A program made the translations under genes and the position numbers. Under the pieces are notes generated by a model. The model did no database searches. It had not been told where the DNA came from and saw only the letters and a list, made by a program, of their open reading frames with translations. DNA of 64,000 bases from Solidesulfovibrio fructosivorans JJ] (lineage in GTDB: Bacteria > Desulfobacterota > Desulfovibrionia > Desulfovibrionales > Desulfovibrionaceae). Shown piece by piece: positions 30,207 through 40,200 of this stretch. Positions within the stretch are counted from its first letter, which is position 1, and each line of letters starts with the position of its first letter. The stretch spans positions 1-64,000 of the forward strand of contig NZ_AECZ01000011.1 of NCBI RefSeq assembly GCF_000179555.1, written 5' to 3'.

Positions 30207-30734
30207 TGCAACAAGGCCGACCTGGTCGACGACACGGCCATCAAGGGCATCGAGGCCACGGTGCGGCGCTTAAACGACACGGCCGAAATCGTCGACGCCG
30301 TGCGCTGCGACCTGCCCATCGCCAAGCTTCTCGACCGCAAGGCCTTCGACATCGGCCGCAGGCTCTTCGGCAACCCGGATAGAGCCGTCGCGCCAGGGCA
30401 CGTCCATACCCACGAGCACGACCACGGCATCCAGAGCATGAGCTTTTCCCTGAACACGCCGTGCGATCCCGAAAAACTCGGGACACTCCTGGCCGATCTG
30501 CTGCGCGAGCACGGCCAGGACATCTACCGCTGCAAGGGCATCATGGACGTGGCCGGCACCAGCCAACGCTTCATCTTCCAGGGCGTGCACATGTACCTGG
30601 AGACCGCCTGGGGCGCCCCCTGGAAGGATGGCGAGGCGCGCGCAAGCAAGGCCGTGTTCATCGGCCGGGGCCTCGACCGGAATCTCGTGGAGAAGGGGCT
30701 TGCCGCCAGCGCGGCCAAGGAGGACGCGGTATGA
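30207..30734 (+). pseudogene. 3' remnant of a CobW/COG0523 GTPase
   Basis: The frame shows homology only from the G4 motif (NKADLVDD, about 30210) onward. The His-rich segment HVHTHEHDHG and a complete CobW_C domain (about 30420-30720) follow. The N-terminal P-loop, the CxCC metal site and switch regions are absent; the sequence upstream (from 30206) is unrelated and runs into a family A palindrome. No GTPase activity is possible. COG0523 proteins are metal chaperones, often zinc. The intact 3' end still overlaps the WD40 gene by 4 bp (ATGA), showing the original two-gene operon. Translation of the remnant would need a start near 30102, inside repeat-derived sequence. Confidence 0.8.
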
Positions 30735-31753
30735 GCTTTATGCCCGACAACGAACTGCCGGGACTGCACCGGGCCGACTTCGGGGCCTATGTCGCGGCCT
30801 GCGCCGTCAGCCCCGACGAGACCGTGGCCGCTTTCGCCCTGGGCGACGGCAGGCTGGCCCTTGCCGCCGTGGCTACGGGTGGGACGACCTTTGCCGCGGC
30901 CCATTCCGGCGGAGCCTCCTGCCTTGCCGCAACGCCGTTTGGGTTCGTGACCGGCGGCGACGACGGACGGATCGCCCTGACCGACCTCTCCGGCGGCACG
31001 CGGGAGCTGGCCGCTTTTCCAGGGCAGTGGATCGAGCACGTGGCCGCCAGCCGCGACGGCCGCGTCCTGGCCGCCGCCTGCGGCAAACAGGTCGTGCTCT
31101 TCGATCCCGAGACCCTGGCCCCTTCCCTGTTGCCGCCGCTGCCGAGCGCCATCGGCGGGCTGGCTGTCAGCCCCGACGGTCGCACCCTGGCCGCAAGCCA
31201 CTACGACGGCGTCACGGTCTACGCCCCACCCCGCCCGGATTGCCCAGGCAACACCTTCGACGGCCCGGGCTCGAACCTGGCCGTGGTCTTTTCCCGGGAC
31301 GGAGCCAAGATGGCCTGCGCCACCCAGGACAAAAGCGTGCGCGTCTACGACCTGGACCGGGCGGCGGGCTACCTGCTGGAAGGCTACCCGGCCAAGGTGC
31401 GCTGTCTGGAATTTTCCTTGGAGGGAGACATGCTCTGGACCGGCGGCGAGCAGGCGTTCGTCGCCTGGCCGGTGGATGCGGCCGTAGACCCGGCTGCCAG
31501 GGAAGCCACCGTGTTCGGGGCCTTCGAGCACGGACTCCTGGGCAGCCTGGCTGTGCATCCCGTGCTGCCGCTTGTGGCCGGCGGGTTCGACGGCGGGGTG
31601 GTTTTTCTCGGCAGCCCCGAACGCAAAGTCGCCGCGCCGCTCTTCGCCATCGCCAACCGCCGGGTCACCTGCATCGCCTGGTCACCCGACGGCCGGCGGC
31701 TCGTCGGCGCCGGGGACGACGGGGCGGCATTTTATATGGATATGGCGGGGTAG
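30731..31753 (+). CDS. WD40-repeat protein
   Basis: This 340-residue protein has about six to seven WD40-like blades, seen as repeated VSPDGRTLAA / FSRDGAKMACATQDKSVRVYD / AWSPDGRRLVGAGDDGA units. No signal peptide is visible, so it should be cytosolic. WD40 proteins next to COG0523 GTPases are known from zinc-responsive loci of other proteobacteria, and the ATGA overlap with the CobW remnant fits that. With its partner truncated, expression may now depend on read-through or a new promoter. Confidence 0.85.
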   Translation: MSFMPDNELPGLHRADFGAYVAACAVSPDETVAAFALGDGRLALAAVATGGTTFAAAHSGGASCLAATPFGFVTGGDDGRIALTDLSGGTRELAAFPGQWIEHVAASRDGRVLAAACGKQVVLFDPETLAPSLLPPLPSAIGGLAVSPDGRTLAASHYDGVTVYAPPRPDCPGNTFDGPGSNLAVVFSRDGAKMACATQDKSVRVYDLDRAAGYLLEGYPAKVRCLEFSLEGDMLWTGGEQAFVAWPVDAAVDPAAREATVFGAFEHGLLGSLAVHPVLPLVAGGFDGGVVFLGSPERKVAAPLFAIANRRVTCIAWSPDGRRLVGAGDDGAAFYMDMAG

Positions 31754-31778
31754 ACGGCGGGTTATGGGAAGAGAAGAT

Positions 31779-31821
31779 GCGAGAAGGGAAACCCTTTGAA
31801 AAGGGCGGCAGCCCCTCTCGC
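31779..31821. repeat. Family A palindrome between converging genes
   Basis: GCGAGAAGGGAAACCCTTT...AGCCCCTCTCGC with an imperfect centre, followed by the tail CTCTCTCCCTTTCCGAAACTTTTT. It lies between the WD40 gene and the histidine kinase. Confidence 0.8.
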
Positions 31822-31916
31822 TCTCTCCCTTTCCGAAACTTTTTGCCGGGGATCGTTGGGCAAAAGGGGGAACGTCTTCATAAGAAAGGACGCTTCCCTC
31901 GGGACCAAAAGCGGCG

Positions 31917-34709
<2,793 letters not shown>

Positions 34710-34745
34710 GCCCAAAACCTCCCGTTGCGGCGCGCCAGGTGTTGC

Positions 34746-34779
34746 GTTCTCGAAATCCGTGCTTATAACTCTCGAGAAC
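34746..34779. promoter_or_regulatory. Inverted repeat upstream of the kinase, possible operator
   Basis: GTTCTCGA (34746-34753) and TCGAGAAC (34772-34779) are exact inverted arms 18 bases apart, in the 308-bp divergent region between the kinase and the flavoprotein gene. The spacing could fit a dimeric regulator. The rest of that region (AT-rich around 34785-34815) shows no gene. Confidence 0.3.
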
Positions 34780-35017
34780 AATACCCTAACATAATTATAT
34801 TTCTCAAAAAAAATAGCGCCGTATCGCTCGATAACGTTGCACGGGTACGCCGCGAGACGGACCCTAGCCCAGCTCCGTGGGGATGACAACGGCAACAGCC
34901 GATTCGCCGGTTTCGCGCCCGATTCCCGACATCTTGTCCGCCCCGACGTTTTAAGGTTATCGTGCAGTTACACCGGGTCGCTTGGAAGACCCGCTTCACG
35001 CTTTGGGAGGTACGCTC

Positions 35018-35917
35018 ATGAACCGCATTCAGTGCCTGATCATCGGCGCGGGCCCCGCCGGACTCTCCGCCGCCATCTACACGGCCCGGGCCGGCATGGA
35101 CACCGTCGTCGCCGGCTGCGAACCGAAAATCGCTGGCGACTATGATATCGACAATTACTTCGGCTTTCCCGAAACCATTACCGGACGCGCACTGATCGAG
35201 CGCGGGGTACGCCAGGCCCAGCGCTTCGGCGCGCGCGTGATCTGCGAACGCGTCCTGTCCGTCCACATGACCGATGACGGCGCGTTCGTGGCCAAGACCG
35301 ACAAAGGCGAATACGAGACCCAGGCCGTGGTCATCGCCGCCGGCGTGACCAGGGTGCGCCCGGGCATCGACAACATCGCCGACTACGAAGGCAAGGGCGT
35401 CTCGTATTGCGTCAGTTGCGACGGCTTTTTCTACCGGGGCCGCAAGGTGCTCGTGGTCGGCGAAGGCAACTATGCCGCCAACCAGGCTTTGGAACTGACC
35501 AACTTCACCAAGGACGTCACTGTCCATACCCAGGGCAAGGAGCCGGCGATGGGCGATGGATTCGCAGCCAAGCTGGAAGCCGCCGGCATCGCCGTGACCA
35601 CCGACAAAATCGTACACCTTGCCGGCGAGCCGGCCATGACCGCCGCCGTGCTGGAGAACGGCCGGGAGATCGCGGCCGACGGCCTGTTTGTGGCCATGGG
35701 GCAGGCCTCGGCCCTGGATTTCGCCAAGACGCTGGGCGTTGCCTCCCGTGGGGCCTTCCTGGAGGCGGACCACGAACAAAAAACCAACATCCCCGGGGTA
35801 TTCGCCGCCGGGGACTGCGTGGGGCATTTCATGCAGATCAGCGTGGCCGTGGGCGAAGGGGCCAAGGCCGGGCGGGCGGCTATCGCCCATATCAAGGAAC
35901 GCGCCGGCCAGGCCTGA
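35018..35917 (+). CDS. Thioredoxin-reductase-like FAD/NAD(P) oxidoreductase
   Basis: This 299-residue flavoprotein has the TrxB two-domain layout. It has an N-terminal FAD dinucleotide fold (IIGAGPAGLSAAIYTARAG), a redox-active CxxC at Cys131-Cys134 (CVSCDGFF), an NAD(P) Rossmann motif (VLVVGEGNYAANQAL) and the terminal FAD motif PGVFAAGDC. The second Rossmann motif is GEGNYA rather than GGGDSA, so the cofactor or partner may differ from canonical TrxB. The ATG at 35018 has TTGGGAGG upstream. No thioredoxin gene is nearby. Confidence 0.88.
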   Translation: MNRIQCLIIGAGPAGLSAAIYTARAGMDTVVAGCEPKIAGDYDIDNYFGFPETITGRALIERGVRQAQRFGARVICERVLSVHMTDDGAFVAKTDKGEYETQAVVIAAGVTRVRPGIDNIADYEGKGVSYCVSCDGFFYRGRKVLVVGEGNYAANQALELTNFTKDVTVHTQGKEPAMGDGFAAKLEAAGIAVTTDKIVHLAGEPAMTAAVLENGREIAADGLFVAMGQASALDFAKTLGVASRGAFLEADHEQKTNIPGVFAAGDCVGHFMQISVAVGEGAKAGRAAIAHIKERAGQA

Positions 35918-35987
35918 CCTGGGCTGGCGTCGCGCCGGCGGGCCGGGAACCGTCGTGGCCGGGGGCCGCTCAGGGACAAAACAATCC

Positions 35988-36017
35988 TTGACAGGCTCTT
36001 GCGCATGAATGTATAAA
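35988..36017 (+). promoter_or_regulatory. Sigma-70 promoter of the tRNA gene
   Basis: Consensus TTGACA (35988-35993), an 18-base spacer and TATAAA (36012-36017). The tRNA begins 22 bases after the -10. Confidence 0.75.
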
Positions 36018-36038
36018 TGTGAGTTCACAATGCGGCAT

Positions 36039-36114
36039 GGGCCTATAGCTCAGTTGGTAGAGCCACCGGCTCATAACCGGCAGGTCCCAGGTTCGAATCC
36101 TGGTAGGCCCACCA
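36039..36114 (+). tRNA. tRNA with CAU anticodon (elongator Met, or Ile2)
   Basis: This is a 76-base cloverleaf. The acceptor is GGGCCTA/TAGGCCC with an encoded CCA, the D-arm GCTC/GAGC and the anticodon loop CTCATAA. The T-arm is CCAGG TTCGAAT CCTGG. The paired G1-C72 and the lack of the three-GC anticodon stem rule out initiator tRNA. Elongator Met is the default call, but a tRNA-Ile read through lysidine at C34 also carries CAU and cannot be excluded by eye. The 27-43 pair is A-C. Confidence 0.92.
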
Positions 36115-36191
36115 CGAAGGATACATGGCTACCCCAGCGAAGCTTCCCGAAAACGCTTTCCCCGCCGTCGCGGCGACACGGATGACGCGAC

Positions 36192-36234
36192 AAAGGCGCT
36201 TTTGCCAGTCCCACGGACCAAAAGCGCCTTTTTT
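36192..36234 (+). terminator. Rho-independent terminator of the tRNA gene
   Basis: Stem AAAGGCGCTTTT / AAAAGCGCCTTT with a 16-base loop, ending in a T-run. It stops only nine bases before the nif3-like start codon. Confidence 0.85.
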
Positions 36235-36242
36235 CATGCGCC

Positions 36243-37265
36243 ATGCTCGTTAGCGATGTGATCGGCGTCATCGAGCGCACGGCCGTCCCGGCCCGCGCCG
36301 CCAGTTGGGACCGCTCCGGCGTGCAGATCGCCGGGACCCTGGACGAGTGCGACAAACTGGCCGTTGCCCTGGACCCGACGCCCTCCATGATCAGACAGGC
36401 GCTCGCCTGGGGCGCGCAGTGCATCCTCACCCACCATCCCCTGACCCTTTCCCCGCGCCTGCCCGACCGTGTGGATGATTACCACCGGATGCTCGCCCTG
36501 ACGCTCGGGGCCGGGGCCTGGCTTTACGCCGCCCACACCTCCCTGGACACGGCCGTCGACGGCCCGCCGGCCTGGCTGGCCGACGCCCTCGCCCTGACCG
36601 GCCGCCGCATCCTGGAGCCGGCCGGGACCGAACCGCACTGGCAGGCCCGCTGGCGCGCCGCGCCCGGCAAAGACGTCGCCCATGCCCTTTCCGCCCTCCC
36701 CGGCGTCACGGCCCATCCCTGCGTCGGACAAGTGGAAGCGGTTTTCCCGACCCGGGAGCGCGGTCGCGTGGAAGAAACCCTGGCCACGGCCTGTCCCCAG
36801 GCCACCCTCGTCTCCCTGATCGCCCTGGCCGAACCGGCCGTACCCTATGGGTACGGGCTGATCGGGAAACTGTCCGTTCCGCTGACGCTTTCCGAACTGG
36901 AAACGCGTCTGGCCAAACTCTTGCCCCGGCGCTTTTTCATCGTCGCCGGCGATCCGCCCCCGACCATCGCCACCCTGGCCTATTGCCCGGGATCGGGCGC
37001 GGACATGGCCCCGCGGGCTTTCGCCGCGGGCGCCGACGCGTATCTCACCGGCGACCTCAAATACCATCAGGCCCAATCCGTGCCGCCGGGGAAATGCGTC
37101 ATCGACGTCGGCCACTTCTCCCTGGAGGAGGTCATGATGCGCCGCTTCGCCGACGATCTGGCCGCGACCCTGGGCGAGACCGGTCCGACCGTCCGTTTTT
37201 TTTCCGGAAAGGACCCTTTTTCAGCGCATGTCCCGGATGCGGCCAAGCCCTCCCGGACCGAATAA
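36243..37265 (+). CDS. Nif3-like dinuclear metal center protein
   Basis: This 340-residue protein belongs to the Nif3/YbgI family. Metal ligands appear in LTHHPLTLSPR (His pair), LYAAHTSLD and, near the end, DVGHFSLEEVMM. It is longer than E. coli YbgI (about 247) and carries a PII-like middle insert (about 130-230), as in the Gram-positive YqfO group. Proposed roles are GTP cyclohydrolase-like or metal handling, still unsettled. Its start follows the tRNA terminator with little room for a promoter or ribosome site. The zinc-ribbon gene follows by 16 bp, a pairing that recurs in other bacteria. Confidence 0.9.
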   Translation: MLVSDVIGVIERTAVPARAASWDRSGVQIAGTLDECDKLAVALDPTPSMIRQALAWGAQCILTHHPLTLSPRLPDRVDDYHRMLALTLGAGAWLYAAHTSLDTAVDGPPAWLADALALTGRRILEPAGTEPHWQARWRAAPGKDVAHALSALPGVTAHPCVGQVEAVFPTRERGRVEETLATACPQATLVSLIALAEPAVPYGYGLIGKLSVPLTLSELETRLAKLLPRRFFIVAGDPPPTIATLAYCPGSGADMAPRAFAAGADAYLTGDLKYHQAQSVPPGKCVIDVGHFSLEEVMMRRFADDLAATLGETGPTVRFFSGKDPFSAHVPDAAKPSRTE

Positions 37266-37281
37266 CCACTCGGAGAACCTC

Positions 37282-38046
37282 ATGTACTTGAAACAGATCG
37301 AACAACTGGTGGTCTTGCAGAAAGTGGACGACGAGATCGTCCTCCTCCAGGAGGAACTCAACAAGGCGCCTTTGCAGATTGCCGAACTGGAAAAACGCCG
37401 CCAGGAAGTCGACGACAGCGCCGCCGTCATCCGCGACAAGCTCAAGTACTTGGGCGACCAGCAAAAACGGCTGGAGACGGAGATCGAAACCGACTCCGTG
37501 CGCCTGAAAAAAAGCAAAAGCAAGATGATGATGGTGGGCAACACCAAGGAATATCACGCCATGATGCGTGAGATGGACAACCTGGAAAAGCAGAACCGCG
37601 GCCGGGAAGAGGAAAAAGTCACCGTGGCCGAGGAACTGGCCCGCCAGGGACTGGAGCTCAAATCCGTCGAAGAGCGCATCGCGGAGTTGGACACGGAACT
37701 CAAGGCCGCCCGTCAGAGCCTGGACGAGCGCATGGCCGTGGCCCAGGCCCGGCTCGACGAGCTCGACAAGCGTCGCACCGAGGCCGGCACGGCCGTGCCC
37801 AAGCCCATTTTGCAGCGCTACGAGTTCATCCGGTCGCGCCTCAAAAACCCGGTCATCGTTCCGGTCGAGGCCGGCATCTGCTCCGGCTGCCACATCTCCA
37901 TCCCGCCGCAGTCCTTCATCGAACTGCAAAAGGGCATCCAGATCCTCAGCTGCCCCAACTGCCAGCGCCTGATCTACTGGAGCGACCATATCGCCCCCGA
38001 ACCGGCCCCCGAAGGCGCGGAGCCGGCCACGGAAACCGAAGAGTAA
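37282..38046 (+). CDS. Coiled-coil zinc-ribbon protein (C4-type)
   Basis: This is a 254-residue protein. A long N-terminal coiled coil (about 1-175, heptads of Leu/Glu/Lys) is followed by a zinc ribbon with two CxxC pairs, CSGC and CPNC, in EAGICSGCHISIPP ... LSCPNCQRLIYW. An acidic Pro/Glu tail ends it. This matches the widespread DUF/C4-type zinc ribbon family, suspected to bind nucleic acid. The ATG at 37282 has GGAGAA upstream. It is in the same operon as the Nif3-like gene. Confidence 0.9.
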   Translation: MYLKQIEQLVVLQKVDDEIVLLQEELNKAPLQIAELEKRRQEVDDSAAVIRDKLKYLGDQQKRLETEIETDSVRLKKSKSKMMMVGNTKEYHAMMREMDNLEKQNRGREEEKVTVAEELARQGLELKSVEERIAELDTELKAARQSLDERMAVAQARLDELDKRRTEAGTAVPKPILQRYEFIRSRLKNPVIVPVEAGICSGCHISIPPQSFIELQKGIQILSCPNCQRLIYWSDHIAPEPAPEGAEPATETEE

Positions 38047-38073
38047 TAAGCGACGAATCGCGTTGAGAGGGAA

Positions 38074-38131
38074 GCCTCCGGCGACCAGAGAGAAACTTTT
38101 CCGAAAGTTTCTCTCTGGACCCTCTTCAAAC
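38074..38131. repeat. Family B palindrome (reverse) between converging genes
   Basis: GCCTCCGGCGACCAG then a perfect 15-bp stem (38085-38099 with 38104-38118: CCAGAGAGAAACTTT and its complement) and the tail GACCCTCTTCAAAC. The stop codon of the converging YrhK-like gene (38126-38128) lies inside this tail. Confidence 0.85.
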
Positions 38132-38896
38132 ATTGCCGCCGGGCGTTGCCGGACATGCGCCCGCCCGCTCGCCGTTTGCGGCCGCATCGCCGCGATGGCG
38201 CATGGCCTGTCGCAACAGGACATACGCGCGCCAGTAGTTGAAAATCCCGCCCAACAAGAAAAACGTGCTTCCCACGAGATACTGCCAGGCAAGGAAGGAA
38301 AACAGTATTTCCTTGTCGTGCGCGGTGTTGAAATTCCATAAATAGGGTATCGAGGCCACCGTAAAAAGCACGGAGCCAATCACGAAGCTCACGGCCGTGA
38401 GATTCATCAGTTGCAGCGTGATCAGGTTTTTCGAGGAAACAATCCGCAATACGTTGATGCACGCGCCAACGACGAAAAGCAGACTGCCGATAACGAAGCA
38501 CCAGGCCCCTGCCTTGGGCAGCCCGACAAAGGAGAGGAAAAGGATGCTGCCGACCGTAAAAAGAATCGTTCCCCACAAATAACTGGAAGCGGCCACCCAT
38601 TCGAACACATCGAGGATATAATGCTCTCCGGCCTGATGCCAATGACGTCGCACCTCGATGATGTCGTGGAGCGTGACGACGAGATACAGCAGGGAGCCGG
38701 CAAAAAATATCCAGGCCCCGATGTCCTGATACGCTTCGAACCTTGGAAAAAACAGTATGCTGCCGGCAATGAACACCAGCCCGCCCAGCTTGTAGAGAAC
38801 GGCATTGAAGGTTTCCCAGCGGAATTGCGCCTGAAGATCGGCCTTGTCCTTGGTCAAGTCGTACAACCTGATCCGATTGGCGAACATATGAGGCAT
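38126..38896 (-). CDS. YrhK-like multi-pass membrane protein
   Basis: This is a 256-residue integral membrane protein with about seven hydrophobic helices arranged as repeated pairs (VLYKLGGLVFIAGSILFFP, IGAWIFFAGSLLYLVVTLHDIIEV, LWGTILFTVGSILFLSFV, AGAWCFVIGSLLFVVGACINVLRI, VSFVIGSVLFTVASIPYLW). The internal repeat of G-S-ILF-P/F and DI-EV is typical of YrhK domains, whose function is unknown. The ATG at 38896 has AAGGGAGG upstream. The stop codon is inside a family B repeat tail. Confidence 0.82.
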   Translation of the reverse strand: MPHMFANRIRLYDLTKDKADLQAQFRWETFNAVLYKLGGLVFIAGSILFFPRFEAYQDIGAWIFFAGSLLYLVVTLHDIIEVRRHWHQAGEHYILDVFEWVAASSYLWGTILFTVGSILFLSFVGLPKAGAWCFVIGSLLFVVGACINVLRIVSSKNLITLQLMNLTAVSFVIGSVLFTVASIPYLWNFNTAHDKEILFSFLAWQYLVGSTFFLLGGIFNYWRAYVLLRQAMRHRGDAAANGERAGACPATPGGNV

Positions 38897-39116
38897 GACG
38901 ACGCCTCCCTTGAAGCTTTTGCCCTCCCTTAACCGGACAGGCCGTATTTCCGATCGTGCGGCGAATTCCCCCCGCGGGCCTTGCGGGCGACCGCCCGACT
39001 TCCATGGCAGCACCCTGACATGGCAAAAATCATGCGTCCACCCCACGCGGCGGGACGCGGCGCGTGAAACCTCCCTCCCCTTGCCCTCATCCGGCCGCCG
39101 TGCCAGGAAAACCGTC

Positions 39117-40118
39117 ATGGACTTTCCCAAACCGATCATCATCGGTCATCGCGGCGCCTGCGGGCACCTCCCCGAACACACCCTGGCCTCCTATGCCCTG
39201 GCCATCGAGCTTGGCGCGGACTTCGTCGAGCCCGACCTCGTGGCCACCAGGGACGGCGCGCTCATCGCCCGTCACGAAAACGAGATCGGCGGCACCACCG
39301 ACGTTGCCGCCAAGTTCCCGGACCGCAAAACCCGCAAGGTCATCGACGGCAAGACGGTCGAAGGCTTTTTCGCCGAGGACCTGACCCTGGCCGAAGTGCG
39401 GACCCTGCGGGCCAAAGAACGCCTGCCCTTTCGTGACCAGAGCCGAAACGGCATTTTTCCCGTGCCCACCTTCGAGGAAATCATCGCCCTGGTCCGGCAA
39501 AAGGAACGGGAAACCGGGCGGGGCATCGGCCTCTATCCCGAAACCAAGCACCCGTCCTATTTTCGGTCCATAGGCCTTCCCCTGGAAGGTCGGCTGGTGG
39601 AGATTCTCGATCAAAATGGCTACAGCGGCCCGGACGCGCCGGTTTTCATCCAATCCTTTGAAATGGCGAACCTCAAGGATCTGCGCCGCATGACAGAGAT
39701 GCCGCTCATCTTCCTGCTCGGCGCGTCGGAGGCTCGGCCATACGATTTCACGCTGGCCGGCGACCCGCGCACCTTCGGCGACCTGGCCACCCCGGCGGCG
39801 CTTGCCGCCATCGCCGCCTTCGCCCGGGGCATCGGGCCCTGGAAGCGGCTCATCGTCCCGGAAGAGAGCGACAAGAGCCTCGGCGCGCCAACGGCGCTTA
39901 TCGCCGACGCCCATGCGGCGGGGCTCCTCGTCCATCCCTACACCTTTCGCAACGAAGAGCGCTATCTGGCCCCGGCCTATCACAACGCCCCCTCAGCGGA
40001 ATACCGCCACTTCTTCGCCTTGGGCGTGGACGGCGTCTTTTCGGATTTCCCCGACACGGCCGCAACCGCCCGCACCCTCTTTTCCCAACGGCCAACCCAA
40101 CCCCGTCAAAAGGTTTAG
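39117..40118 (+). CDS. glpQ: Glycerophosphodiester phosphodiesterase
   Basis: This 333-residue TIM-barrel enzyme hydrolyses glycerophosphodiesters to glycerol 3-phosphate and an alcohol. The catalytic GHRGACGHLPEHTLASY, EPDLVATRDGALIARHE, YPETKHPSYF and the distal HPYTFRNEER ... DGVFSDFPD motifs are all present. It resembles GlpQ in length and motifs but lacks a signal peptide, so it is probably cytosolic. The ATG at 39117 is preceded by a CCAGGAAAA site. The last codons and the stop (TAG at 40116-40118) lie in the conserved tail of an inverted family A repeat. Confidence 0.93.
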   Translation: MDFPKPIIIGHRGACGHLPEHTLASYALAIELGADFVEPDLVATRDGALIARHENEIGGTTDVAAKFPDRKTRKVIDGKTVEGFFAEDLTLAEVRTLRAKERLPFRDQSRNGIFPVPTFEEIIALVRQKERETGRGIGLYPETKHPSYFRSIGLPLEGRLVEILDQNGYSGPDAPVFIQSFEMANLKDLRRMTEMPLIFLLGASEARPYDFTLAGDPRTFGDLATPAALAAIAAFARGIGPWKRLIVPEESDKSLGAPTALIADAHAAGLLVHPYTFRNEERYLAPAYHNAPSAEYRHFFALGVDGVFSDFPDTAATARTLFSQRPTQPRQKV

Positions 40119-40130
40119 GAAAGGGAGAGC

Positions 40131-40171
40131 GCGAGAGGGGAGAACCCTTTTCAAAGGGTTTCCCCTCTCGC
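40131..40171. repeat. Family A palindrome, inverted orientation
   Basis: GCGAGAGGGGAGAACCCTTT and its near-exact complement around a TC loop (40131-40171). The conserved tail lies on the left (GTCAAAAGGTTTAGGAAAGG), so this copy is inverted relative to the other seven. It sits between glpQ and the converging caspase gene. Confidence 0.9.
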
Positions 40172-40200
40172 ATTCCGCCTTTTCCAACCGCCTTGACGCG

